This document shows positions 42,479 to 50,765 of a stretch of 64,000 bases of DNA, in pieces (position 1 is the stretch's first letter; every line of letters begins with the position of its first letter). The DNA comes from SZUA-547 sp963669265 (GTDB lineage: Bacteria; Pseudomonadota; Alphaproteobacteria; Rhodobacterales; Rhodobacteraceae). The stretch is taken from the NCBI GenBank assembly GCA_963669265.1, contig OY769916.1, positions 744,001 to 808,000 of the forward strand, read 5' to 3'. The notes under the pieces were generated by a model, which saw only the letters and a list, made by a program, of their open reading frames with translations, did not search any database and had not been told where the DNA came from. Both the position numbers and the translations under genes were made by a program.

Positions 42479-43234
42479 TTATTGAGCCTTGTCCTTGGGG
42501 TGCTTGCCAAGGATGATCATGCCCAGAAGGTCGTCATCCGTCACCTCGTCGACATTGACCGTCCCCACCAGCTTGCCGTTTTTCATGACGCTCGCGCGAT
42601 CGCACAACTTCATCACCTGATGCACATCGTGGTCGATCAGGAAGATACCGATGCCCTCGGCCTTCAGCTGCTGGATCAGGTCCGCCACCATCTGTGTCTC
42701 ATGCGGTCCGAGCGCCGCCGTCGGCTCATCCATGATCAGGATCTTGGCGTTGAAATAGACCGCGCGGGCGATGGCGACGGATTGCCTTTGGCCGCCGGAA
42801 AGCGCTGAGACGGGATCCGCGAATTTGCGGAAATTCGGATTCAGGCGGCCCATGATCTTGCGCGCCTCCGCCTCCATCGCGGAATCATCGACCAGTCCGA
42901 ACGGCGTCACCAATTCCCGTCCAAGGAACAGGTTCGAAGCGGCGTCGAGATTGTCGGCCAATGCGAGCGTCTGGTAGATCGTCTCGATATTGTGGGCGCG
43001 GGCGTCGCGCGGATTGTTGATCTCCACCTTCTCGCCATTGATCAGGATATCGCCGCTATCTTTCTGATAGGCGCCGGAGAGGATCTTGATCAGCGTGGAT
43101 TTGCCCGCGCCGTTATGCCCGAGCAGGCCGACGACCTCGCCCGGCTGCAAATCAACGCTGACATGATCGACGGCATGCACGCCGCCGAAGGAAATGCTGA
43201 TATCGCGCATCTCAACGAGTGGAGCGGCCATCAT
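42479..43234 (-). CDS. xylG: XylG-like ABC transporter ATP-binding protein (single domain)
   Basis: A 251-residue sugar ABC ATPase with Walker A LGHNGAGKST, signature LSGGQ, Walker B ILIMDEP and the H-loop FLIDHD. It has one nucleotide-binding domain, as many alphaproteobacterial sugar transporters do, while E. coli XylG has two. The start overlaps the permease stop (ATGA). It is the third gene of the binding protein-permease-ATPase operon beside a ROK regulator. Xylose is the likely substrate from the ROK operator shared with xylB. Confidence 0.83.
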   Translation of the reverse strand: MMAAPLVEMRDISISFGGVHAVDHVSVDLQPGEVVGLLGHNGAGKSTLIKILSGAYQKDSGDILINGEKVEINNPRDARAHNIETIYQTLALADNLDAASNLFLGRELVTPFGLVDDSAMEAEARKIMGRLNPNFRKFADPVSALSGGQRQSVAIARAVYFNAKILIMDEPTAALGPHETQMVADLIQQLKAEGIGIFLIDHDVHQVMKLCDRASVMKNGKLVGTVNVDEVTDDDLLGMIILGKHPKDKAQ

Positions 43235-44529
43235 TTTCCTCCCAGGCGTTTGCGATAGATGATGTCGATCAGCACCGCGGCCACCAAAACCGAACCCACG
43301 ACGATATTCTGGAACGGCGCGTCGACCCCGACCATGGCCATGCCCGATTGCAGGCTTTGCATGATCAGCGCCCCCAAAATGGCCCCGTGGATGGTGCCAA
43401 GGCCGCCGCTCAGCGCGGTGCCGCCGATAACCGCCGCCGCGATCACACGAAGCTCGTCAAGCGTGCCGATATCATTCGTGTGGTTCGCCAGCCGCGCCGA
43501 GGCGACGACGGCGGACAGCGCACACAGAAACCCCATCAGCGCAAAGATCTTGACCGTCAGCAGGCGCGTGTTGATGCCCGAGAGCTCGGCTGCGTCGGGA
43601 TTGCCGCCGGTTGCGAAGATGTAGCGTCCAAAGCGCATCCGCTTGGCGACGACCGTCATCACCACGGCGACGGCGATCAGGATCAGCACAGAAAACGGCA
43701 GGCCGTACCCGACCGTCAGCCCTTCCGGCATGACCTCGCCGCGCGCCTCGAACATTCGCTCCAACCTGCGAGTGGGGATTGAGTAGGAGTTCAAAATCCA
43801 GACGAAACCCAAGATGGAGAAGACAACGATCCCGGACAGCGTCGCCTCGGCCCAGACCGGCTTGACCGGGAAGCCGTGGCGCAGTTTCGAGCGCCGACCA
43901 TTATAAAGCGCGTAGAGCGCGAGCGCCGCGGCGATCCCGCCGACGATCCAGCTCCATGTCGCGCCCAGCGTGCCGTTGGTCCCGCCGAAAATCAGGAACG
44001 TGCTGTCGAGCGGGCCGATGGTCTGGCCGCTCGTCAAGTACCAGGCGACGTTCCGCCAAACCAGAAAGCCACCGAGAGTGACGATGAAGGCGGGTATGGT
44101 CAGATACCCCACCATCCAGCCATGGAACGCGCCGATCAACGTTCCCGCGATCAGGCCAGTTATGACCGTCACGATCCACGTCATCGGATGGTTCAGCCCC
44201 AGGCCCAGCGCATTTGGCAGAATGTCGGTCTGCGTCACAGCCATGATCGCCGAGCAGGTGGCCAGTAGCGCGCCGACGCTCAGATCGATATGCCGGGTGA
44301 CGATCACGAACACCATGCCGGTCGCCATGATCGCGACGGAGACGGTCTGGATCGTCAGGTTGAAGATGTTGCGCGGCGTCAAAAACCGCCCGTCTGTGAT
44401 CAGGTCGAACCCGATGCAAAGCACGATGAAGGCGCCGACCATCCCCAAAAGACGCGTGTCGAGCTCAAGCTGAGCGAACAACGACCGATTGGATGTGGCG
44501 GAGGGCGGCTGAGGCGTGGTCTCGGTCAT
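43231..44529 (-). CDS. xylH: XylH-like sugar ABC transporter permease
   Basis: A 432-residue membrane protein of the XylH branch of the RbsC permease family, longer than the usual 320-330 residues. About ten or more hydrophobic segments are visible, with the family motif (GGTALSGGLGTIHGAILGAL) near the C-terminus. It lies between the binding protein and ATPase genes. The extra loop around the central segment (IPTRRLERMFEARGEVMPEG) is cytoplasmic or periplasmic and of unknown role. Xylose specificity is inferred from context. Confidence 0.83.
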   Translation of the reverse strand: MTETTPQPPSATSNRSLFAQLELDTRLLGMVGAFIVLCIGFDLITDGRFLTPRNIFNLTIQTVSVAIMATGMVFVIVTRHIDLSVGALLATCSAIMAVTQTDILPNALGLGLNHPMTWIVTVITGLIAGTLIGAFHGWMVGYLTIPAFIVTLGGFLVWRNVAWYLTSGQTIGPLDSTFLIFGGTNGTLGATWSWIVGGIAAALALYALYNGRRSKLRHGFPVKPVWAEATLSGIVVFSILGFVWILNSYSIPTRRLERMFEARGEVMPEGLTVGYGLPFSVLILIAVAVVMTVVAKRMRFGRYIFATGGNPDAAELSGINTRLLTVKIFALMGFLCALSAVVASARLANHTNDIGTLDELRVIAAAVIGGTALSGGLGTIHGAILGALIMQSLQSGMAMVGVDAPFQNIVVGSVLVAAVLIDIIYRKRLGGK

Positions 44530-44553
44530 ATCCGGCTCCGACGTTCAGCGATG

Positions 44554-44585
44554 GGACTGCGACCGGCGGAAACAGGCCGCAGTCC
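44554..44585 (-). other. Stem-loop in the xylF-xylH spacer
   Basis: GGACTGCG (44554-44561) and CGCAGTCC (44578-44585) pair perfectly, with an inner GGC/GCC-like extension. On the transcript it follows the binding-protein gene and has no U-run after it, so mRNA protection rather than termination is likely. It parallels the attenuator at 28033 in the other transporter operon. Confidence 0.55.
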
Positions 44586-44613
44586 GAGTTTTTCGTAGAG
44601 TTCGGCTACCGCA

Positions 44614-45642
44614 TCAGTTGCAGGGCGCCGGGCCGTTAGAGACGCCCTGGCAGAGCGCGTCCTTGGTGATCCAGCCTGCGTCTACGACGACGCTGAGATT
44701 GTCAGCCGTAATCGGCGCAGGGGCGAGGAATTTCGACGTCATTGTCGTGCCGCCCGGCGACGTCCAGCTCGCTGCGCCCTCGACATCCGCCATCGCCGTG
44801 CCGCCGGCGAGCGCCACCGCGATTTCCGCCGCGTTCCGGCCCAGATCACGCGCGTCTTTCCAAACCGAGACCGTCTGCGTGCCCAGAGCGACCCGGTTCA
44901 GCGCGGCGTGATCGCCATCCTGACCGGAGACCGGAATACCTTCCATGCCCTGTGCGGTCAGCGCGGCCACGACGCCGCCAGCCGTGCCGTCATTCGAGGC
45001 CACGACCGCATCGACATTGTTGTCGTTGGCGGTGAGGATCTGCTCCATATTGCGCTGCGCGTTGGCCGGCAGCCAACCATCGGTATAGGCCTCGCCGACG
45101 ATCTTGATCGCGCCGGAGTCGATGGCTTCCTGAAGGATCTCTTGCTGACCGCCGCGCAGGAAATCCGCGTTCGGATCGGTGGGCGAGCCCTTGATCATCA
45201 CGTAGTTGCCTTCGGGCTGCGCAGCGAACACAGCGCGGGCCTGCATCCGGCCAACCTCGACATTGTCGAAGGTCAGATAGAAAGCGCGGTTGTCTTCAAT
45301 CAGACGGTCATAAGCGACGACCGGAATGCCCTCATCCGCCGCGGCCTGCACCGCCGGTCCGATGGCCTGAGCATCCTGCGCCAGAACGATCAGAGCGTCG
45401 ACGCCCTGCGCGATCAGGCTTTCGATATCCGACAGCTGCTTCGCCGAGGATGACTGCGCGTCCGCCGACAGATATTTGGCGCCGCCCGCCTCCAATGCGG
45501 AGACCATCGCAGCCTCATCTGTTTTCCAGCGCTCTTCCTGAAAGTTCGACCAGCTGACCCCGACCGTGAGGTCTTGGGCGAAAGCCGAGCCCGCGAATGC
45601 GGACGCCATAATCGCCACTACGGCGAAACCCGTTTTTTTCAT
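44614..45642 (-). CDS. xylF: XylF-like periplasmic sugar-binding protein
   Basis: A 342-residue binding protein. The start is at 45642, where AGGGAGGATTTA precedes the ATG. A Sec signal peptide (KKTGFAVVAIMASAFAGSAF) ends in AFAQ. The mature part has the xylose-binding-protein pattern (DLTVGVSWSNFQEERWKTDE; LSDIESLIAQGVDALIVLAQ; VAYDRLIEDNRAFYLTFDN). It is the first gene of the transporter operon, and an inverted-repeat operator lies 62 bp upstream. The xylose assignment is supported by the resemblance to XylF and by xylAB nearby. Confidence 0.87.
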   Translation of the reverse strand: MKKTGFAVVAIMASAFAGSAFAQDLTVGVSWSNFQEERWKTDEAAMVSALEAGGAKYLSADAQSSSAKQLSDIESLIAQGVDALIVLAQDAQAIGPAVQAAADEGIPVVAYDRLIEDNRAFYLTFDNVEVGRMQARAVFAAQPEGNYVMIKGSPTDPNADFLRGGQQEILQEAIDSGAIKIVGEAYTDGWLPANAQRNMEQILTANDNNVDAVVASNDGTAGGVVAALTAQGMEGIPVSGQDGDHAALNRVALGTQTVSVWKDARDLGRNAAEIAVALAGGTAMADVEGAASWTSPGGTTMTSKFLAPAPITADNLSVVVDAGWITKDALCQGVSNGPAPCN

Positions 45643-45703
45643 TAAATCCTCCCTTGGCATTGGCTCCGACAGTCGCACCAAATTGCCTTTCTCCGGCCTA
45701 CCT

Positions 45704-45732
45704 TAATTTAATTCGTCAGTCAAATTAAATTA
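45704..45732. promoter_or_regulatory. ROK-type operator 1 (xylose transporter / regulator)
   Basis: TAATTTAATT (45704-45713) and AATTAAATTA (45723-45732) are perfect inverted repeats with a 9-base spacer. AT-rich arms with this spacing are typical of NagC/Mlc/XylR-type ROK repressors. It lies between xylF and the divergent ROK gene. A related site (ATTTATTT-n9-AAATAAAT) lies before xylB at 53531-53555. Confidence 0.8.
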
Positions 45733-45818
45733 TGCTACGGTCCCCGCATGGCAGCCAAAACGATCATCGAATCGCAATATAGGAGCGCGCGTCCCAGCAG
45801 GCGTCGCTGGCCCCGTAC

Positions 45819-47072
45819 ATGGTGAGCGACGCGGCCGCTACGCCGCCCAAAAAACCTGGCGTCGCCTCGCCCGAGGGTCAGAGGGAGCGAGGACGCCGCG
45901 TGGTGTTTGAATGCATTCGGCGACACGGGCCGATCGCCCGTGTCGACGTCGCCAATGACACCGGCATCAGCCCCGCGACCGTTACCGCCATCGTCGCCGA
46001 GATGATCGAGGAGGGCTTGGTTGAAGAGAGCCCGGACGTCGAGGCCGAGACCGGCAAAAAACGCGGCAGGCCAAGAGTTTACCTAAAGATACGGGGCGAA
46101 GCACATCTGGTCGGCGGCCTGAAAATCGCCCATCGCAGCATCTCGACCGTCATCACGAATTTCGAAGGCGAGCAGATCGCGAAACGAGAGACCCCGCTGG
46201 CGAGAACCAGCCACGAGACCGCTGAGCTGGCCGAGCGCTGCGCTGAGGCGATCGAAGAGACTGCGAAGGATGCGGGACTGGACGCAGCGGACCTCTCGGC
46301 GGTGGGCGTCGGCATGGCCGGGCTGATCGACGCGAATCGCGGATTCGTCCACTGGTCGCCGTCGCTTTTGTCGCGCAACGTCGCCATCGCCCCGGCGCTG
46401 AGCGAGCGCCTGAAGTCGCCTGTCTTCGTCGACAACGACGCCAATCTGGTCGCAATGGCGGAGCGGCTGTTCGGCCGCGGCCGCGACGTCGACGATTTTC
46501 TCGTCGTAACCATCGAGAACGGCGTCGGCATCGGGATCGTGCTGGGCGGCCAGATCTATCGCGGCGTCCGAGGCTGCGGCGCGGAGTTTGGCCACACCAA
46601 GGTCCAGCTTGACGGCGCGCTCTGCCGATGCGGACAGCGGGGTTGCCTGGAGGCCTATGTCGCTGATTACGCGTTGGTGCGCGAGGCCTCCGTCGCCTAT
46701 CCCACAAACGACTCGATCGACCCCGTTCACGCGGTCGAAACGTTGATTTCGGACGCCAAGAAAGGCGTCCAGCCCGCGCAAACCATCGTCGCCCGCGCGG
46801 CGCGCATGTTCGGCATGGGACTGGCTAATCTGGTCAATATCTTCGACCCGGAACTGATCCTGCTCGCCGGTGAACGGATGCATCTGGATCATCTCTACGA
46901 GGAAGAGATCCAGAGCAGTATCCGCAACCTGACGGTCGAGGTGGACGCGCCGCCCCCCAAGATCGTCATCCACAAATCCTCGGATGAAATGTGGGCGATG
47001 GGAGCCGCCGCATTCGCCATCAGCGGCGTAACGGAGCTGTCCTTGCGGAAGCGGCGAAACCATGCGGCGTAG
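45819..47072 (+). CDS. ROK-family xylose repressor (XylR-like)
   Basis: A 417-residue ROK regulator. The N-terminal winged helix-turn-helix (about residues 25-85) contains ARVDVANDTGISPATVTAIV, then KRGRPRVYLKI. The sugar-kinase-like domain has the zinc motif CRCGQRGCLE intact and the ATP-site-like segment VGVGMAGLIDANRG. It is divergent from xylF across ROK operator 1, and a like operator precedes xylB. It should repress xylose uptake and use until xylose binds. Its 3' end overlaps the start of the next gene by 11 bases. Confidence 0.85.
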   Translation: MVSDAAATPPKKPGVASPEGQRERGRRVVFECIRRHGPIARVDVANDTGISPATVTAIVAEMIEEGLVEESPDVEAETGKKRGRPRVYLKIRGEAHLVGGLKIAHRSISTVITNFEGEQIAKRETPLARTSHETAELAERCAEAIEETAKDAGLDAADLSAVGVGMAGLIDANRGFVHWSPSLLSRNVAIAPALSERLKSPVFVDNDANLVAMAERLFGRGRDVDDFLVVTIENGVGIGIVLGGQIYRGVRGCGAEFGHTKVQLDGALCRCGQRGCLEAYVADYALVREASVAYPTNDSIDPVHAVETLISDAKKGVQPAQTIVARAARMFGMGLANLVNIFDPELILLAGERMHLDHLYEEEIQSSIRNLTVEVDAPPPKIVIHKSSDEMWAMGAAAFAISGVTELSLRKRRNHAA

Positions 47073-48633
47073 CGCCTTGAGCGCCGCGGCGCTGGCGATG
47101 GTGCTGTCCGGGACGCAAGCCCTTGCAGGCTCTCCAACTTTCGCCGACCGCACAAGCGATATCAACCATGTCTATGACGGCGGCTGGGAGCATTTCGTCG
47201 GCGGCGGGGCGGCAGTCTTCGACTGCTCTGGCGACGGGCTGCCCGAAATCTTCGCCGCAGGCGGAGAAAACCCGTCGGTCCTGCTGCGCAATAAAAGCGA
47301 CGGCGCGGAGATGCGATTTCGCGCGGAGACGCCGGCGGCGCTGACCCTGACGGGCGTGATCGGCGCCTATCCCCTGCATCTCAACGCGGATGCGCAACCC
47401 GATCTGGTGGTGCTACGCACCGGCGACAACATCGTCCTGCAGGGCGATGGCGATTGTAATTTTACTAACGTCACCGTGGATCTCGGCCTCTCCGATCAGA
47501 GCGGCTGGACGACGGCATTCTCCGCGACTTGGGAGGCTGCGCGTCGCCTCCCGACTCTGGCGTTTGGAAACTACGTCGATCGGGACGACCCGGACGGCCC
47601 GTTCGAAGCCTGTGACACGAACCTGCTCTATCGGGCCGAGGGCGATGCGTACGGTCCCCCGATGAAGTTGGAGCCGGGGTATTGCGCACTTTCCATGCTT
47701 TTCAGCGACTGGGGTCGCCAGGGACGCGCAGATCTCAGGATCTCCAATGACCGCCACTACTATGTGCGCGGCGGCGAGGAGCAGCTTTGGCGGATGGGGC
47801 CGGAGCCCAGCCTCTACACCCAAGCCGACGGCTGGCGCAGCCACCGCCTTTGGGGCATGGGCATCGCCAGCCGGGATATCACCGGCGACGGCCAGCCAGA
47901 GGTTTTTCTCTCATCGATGGGCGATCAGCGGCTTCAGATGCTGGAAATTGGCGCGGAAGGGCCGAGTTTTCAGGATGTCAGATTCGAACTAGGATCCAGC
48001 GCACACCGGCCGCATACCGGCGATGATGGGCGGCCTTCGACGGGCTGGCAGATCTCTTTCGGCGATGTCGATAATGACGGGCGCGATGACGTGTTCATCG
48101 CCAAAGGAAATGTGGACCAGATGCCCAACAGCGCCATGAGCGATCCCAACAATCTACTGATGCAACAAACCGACCGGAGCTTTCGGGAAGCGGCTGTGGA
48201 GGCTGGCGTCGCCTCCCCCCATCGGTCCAGAGGCGCCGTTCTCGCCGACCTCAACGCCGACGGCCTGCTGGATTTGGTCGTGGTGAACCGCCGGGCGAAT
48301 ATCGAACTTTATGAGAACGTCTCGGCGGTGACGGGGAGCTGGCTGAAGATCGAACTACGCCAGTCCGCTCCGAACATCGCCGCCGTCGGCGCGTGGATCG
48401 AGCTTGCAAGCGCCCAAAGCGATATTCAGTCGCGCGAATTGACCGTTGGGGGCGGTCACGCCAGCGGCGCCTTGGGACCTGAGCATTTCGGCCTTGGCGA
48501 CGTGGAGGAGGCGCGCATTCGGATCATCTGGCCCGGCGGAGAGACCTCTGACTGGCGAGATGTCGTCGCCAATCAATCCCTGCGCATCTGGCGCGAAGAG
48601 GGCGCGTCGCTTCGGATCGAGCCCGTGAACTAG
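47062..48633 (+). CDS. Secreted FG-GAP / ASPIC-UnbV repeat protein (CRTAC1-like)
   Basis: A 523-residue exported protein. A signal peptide (RRSALSAAALAMVLSGTQAL) is cleaved near ALA-GS. FG-GAP/VCBS-type calcium-binding turns recur (DCSGDGLPEIFAAGG, DITGDGQPEVFLSS, DVDNDGRDDVFIAKG, DLNADGLLDLVVVN), giving a beta-propeller. The C-terminal 90 residues form a UnbV/ASPIC domain (VTGSWLKIELRQSAP, GLGDVEEARIRIIWPGGE). Such proteins are usually periplasmic or surface-exposed, and the molecular role is unclear. The gene overlaps the ROK repressor gene, so expression may be tied to it. A link to xylose is not established. Confidence 0.8.
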   Translation: MRRSALSAAALAMVLSGTQALAGSPTFADRTSDINHVYDGGWEHFVGGGAAVFDCSGDGLPEIFAAGGENPSVLLRNKSDGAEMRFRAETPAALTLTGVIGAYPLHLNADAQPDLVVLRTGDNIVLQGDGDCNFTNVTVDLGLSDQSGWTTAFSATWEAARRLPTLAFGNYVDRDDPDGPFEACDTNLLYRAEGDAYGPPMKLEPGYCALSMLFSDWGRQGRADLRISNDRHYYVRGGEEQLWRMGPEPSLYTQADGWRSHRLWGMGIASRDITGDGQPEVFLSSMGDQRLQMLEIGAEGPSFQDVRFELGSSAHRPHTGDDGRPSTGWQISFGDVDNDGRDDVFIAKGNVDQMPNSAMSDPNNLLMQQTDRSFREAAVEAGVASPHRSRGAVLADLNADGLLDLVVVNRRANIELYENVSAVTGSWLKIELRQSAPNIAAVGAWIELASAQSDIQSRELTVGGGHASGALGPEHFGLGDVEEARIRIIWPGGETSDWRDVVANQSLRIWREEGASLRIEPVN

Positions 48634-48656
48634 CACGAGCGGCACAGCGCCCGGTA

Positions 48657-49289
48657 TCAGGCTCGCGCGGCCCCGCCCTCCCGAAATTGCTTGGTGCTGT
48701 TGGTCGATGGATAGGGCTCGTCAGGCACGGGCGTCCCAAGAAAATCGCAAAGCGGGTCCCATCCTGTACCGGTTTCATAGACGAGAAGGCGCTCAGCCGA
48801 AATCGACGCCTGAACGTCTGCCGCATGGGCGTTGAAGGCCGAGATCGCATGCTCCCTGTCGTCCAGACGCCCGCCAAAAATACCCTCGACGATTAAGCTG
48901 TGACACATCTCGGCGATAGCGTTCATATGCGCACTGTCATGGCGGCCCCGCAGGGTGGTCATGACCGGTCCGATTGTCGCCTGCACGCTGTCATACCAAC
49001 TGTCCGGATCGCGCAGGCTGAGGATGACTTTCGCATCGGGATAGTGGTCGGCGAGCTCTCGCCAATAGGCGGCGCCCGGCCAGTCCACCTGCGCGCGATA
49101 GCCTTGAAAGATCGCGTCCCAGTCGACTGCTTCGCCGCGGGCGGCGGCCTCCCACCCCGGCAGTTGACCGGGATTGTCGCGCACTTCGAACATATGGTGA
49201 CACGGACCAAATCCGAGCTGCTCTAGCGCCAGTCTCAGCGAGTTCGTGCCCGTGCGCCCAAAACCGGCCCCAATGATGCTCAACGCCAT
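48657..49289 (-). CDS. Sulfotransferase-family protein
   Basis: A 210-residue P-loop sulfotransferase. The 5'-phosphosulfate loop is at the N-terminus (SIIGAGFGRTGTNSLRLALE), and the 3'-phosphate motif at about residues 90-105 (KVILSLRDPDSWYDSVQATI). The pattern resembles the short sulfotransferase family found in marine bacteria and in eukaryotes. The acceptor is unknown. It is monocistronic, and faces the FG-GAP gene tail to tail with 23 bp between. It has no signal peptide, so it should be cytoplasmic. Confidence 0.8.
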   Translation of the reverse strand: MALSIIGAGFGRTGTNSLRLALEQLGFGPCHHMFEVRDNPGQLPGWEAAARGEAVDWDAIFQGYRAQVDWPGAAYWRELADHYPDAKVILSLRDPDSWYDSVQATIGPVMTTLRGRHDSAHMNAIAEMCHSLIVEGIFGGRLDDREHAISAFNAHAADVQASISAERLLVYETGTGWDPLCDFLGTPVPDEPYPSTNSTKQFREGGAARA

Positions 49290-49414
49290 AGCATTCTCCG
49301 ATGTATTGATCCGCCCTGAGCGGTAAAAAAGGGTTTGTGGACTTAAAATTACAGGTGACTGGGATGATACTCTACTGTCCTCGCTTTTGAGGCGGGAAGA
49401 GTCTGCTCACTCCC

Positions 49415-50758
49415 CTACTCCACTGGCAGACCGCTGGGCACTTCCGTCGGAACGCCCAGACGGCCGGCGACGCTGCGTTCGTCGGTCAGCGCATGAAGAA
49501 AGGCGATGATGTTCGCGATTTCCTCTTCTGACATTGATATTGGCGCCAGACTGTTCGCCGCCGCGATCCGGTCGACTTCTTCCGGGTCGGCGACGATCGC
49601 GAAATCGGATTCCTCAGCTCCGCCTGGCAGAACGGCCTGAGTGGAATCGTAGCGCCGCAGCGCGGCCACCGGGTCCAGATGGTGCCGCACCACCGCATCG
49701 AGCGTCGCATAGGCGCCCGAATGGCCGTAGGGCGCCGTACGCGTCACGTTGCGCAGAGAGGGCGCGCGGAAAGCGAAAGCGTCCGCCTCCCGCCCGGTCA
49801 CGCGCATCCGTCCGACATCGCGGGAGTGCGACTCAAAGCGCGCCGCCTTTCCCGGCCCGATCTGCGGCATGGCGATGGCGTGGAACCGGTGATCGGTCTG
49901 AAAGACGCCGCTATGGCACGCGTCGCACCCCGCCTCGCCATAAAAGAGCGCCATGCCCGCGACCGCCGCAGGCTCTAATGGCGCGCCGCCCCGTAGATAG
50001 CGATCGAAGGGGCTGTCATCCGCGCGCCACTCCGTCGCGATGAACGCCGCCAGCATGTTGGAGATATCGGTGAAGGCGATGGGGGCATCCGCACTCAGCA
50101 ACTCAGCGAACCGATCCCGGTATTCGGGTATCTCCGCGACGCGTGCCGCGATCTTTCCCCATGCGCCGTCCGCCCCGGTGATCAGCCCCTGCCGAACCGC
50201 TCGAGAGACCTCGTTCTCGGAATAGTGCCCGGCCATCTCGTCCGGCGAGAGCACGGGGAACATGGTCTGAGCGGCGAGCACGCTGTCAAAGCCGACAACC
50301 ATCTCGTCCTCCAGCGGCGTGCGCAGGCCGCTCTTGCGCGAGTGATCCACCTCCAAACGCCCGTCATGGAACAGCGACGTGAACTCGGCGGCCCCCAGAT
50401 TGAACAGCGCGGGCGAATTGCGGGGAATGCGCTGTTCCGGCGGATTGTCGGACGCAGGCGCACGCTCCGGCCCCAACCCCTCGCCGCCCTCGCCCATGCC
50501 GAGCGAGACGCCGTCGGAGGTCGCAAAACGCGGATGATGGCAATCGGCGCAGGAGATGTTGCGGTTGCCGCTGAGCACCTTGTCATAGAACAGGAGCTGC
50601 CCCAGCTTGACCGCCTTGGGATCATGTGCGGCGAAGTCCGGCGCCGCGTCGGGCAGCGGCCCGGCGATGGCGGCCCCCGCGAGCGCCGACACCAGGCAGA
50701 CGAGATAGCGCCTCAGCCACGCCAATTGTCGCCAGCCTCCCGCCCTACCCGCATGCAA
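49415..50758 (-). CDS. Di-haem cytochrome c peroxidase / MauG-family protein
   Basis: A 447-residue exported protein. The basic N-terminus and hydrophobic stretch (LVCLVSALAGAAIAG) form a signal peptide. Two CXXCH haem sites are visible: SCADCHHPRFA (about residue 75) and GCDACHSGVFQ (about residue 270). The downstream part with RAPSLRNVTRTAPYGHSGAY is typical of the family, whose members reduce peroxide or oxidise other substrates in the periplasm. It lies 7 bp after xylA on the same strand, so it should be co-transcribed with xylBA. The role in xylose use is not evident. Confidence 0.85.
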   Translation of the reverse strand: MHAGRAGGWRQLAWLRRYLVCLVSALAGAAIAGPLPDAAPDFAAHDPKAVKLGQLLFYDKVLSGNRNISCADCHHPRFATSDGVSLGMGEGGEGLGPERAPASDNPPEQRIPRNSPALFNLGAAEFTSLFHDGRLEVDHSRKSGLRTPLEDEMVVGFDSVLAAQTMFPVLSPDEMAGHYSENEVSRAVRQGLITGADGAWGKIAARVAEIPEYRDRFAELLSADAPIAFTDISNMLAAFIATEWRADDSPFDRYLRGGAPLEPAAVAGMALFYGEAGCDACHSGVFQTDHRFHAIAMPQIGPGKAARFESHSRDVGRMRVTGREADAFAFRAPSLRNVTRTAPYGHSGAYATLDAVVRHHLDPVAALRRYDSTQAVLPGGAEESDFAIVADPEEVDRIAAANSLAPISMSEEEIANIIAFLHALTDERSVAGRLGVPTEVPSGLPVE

Positions 50759-50765
50759 CCGGTCC

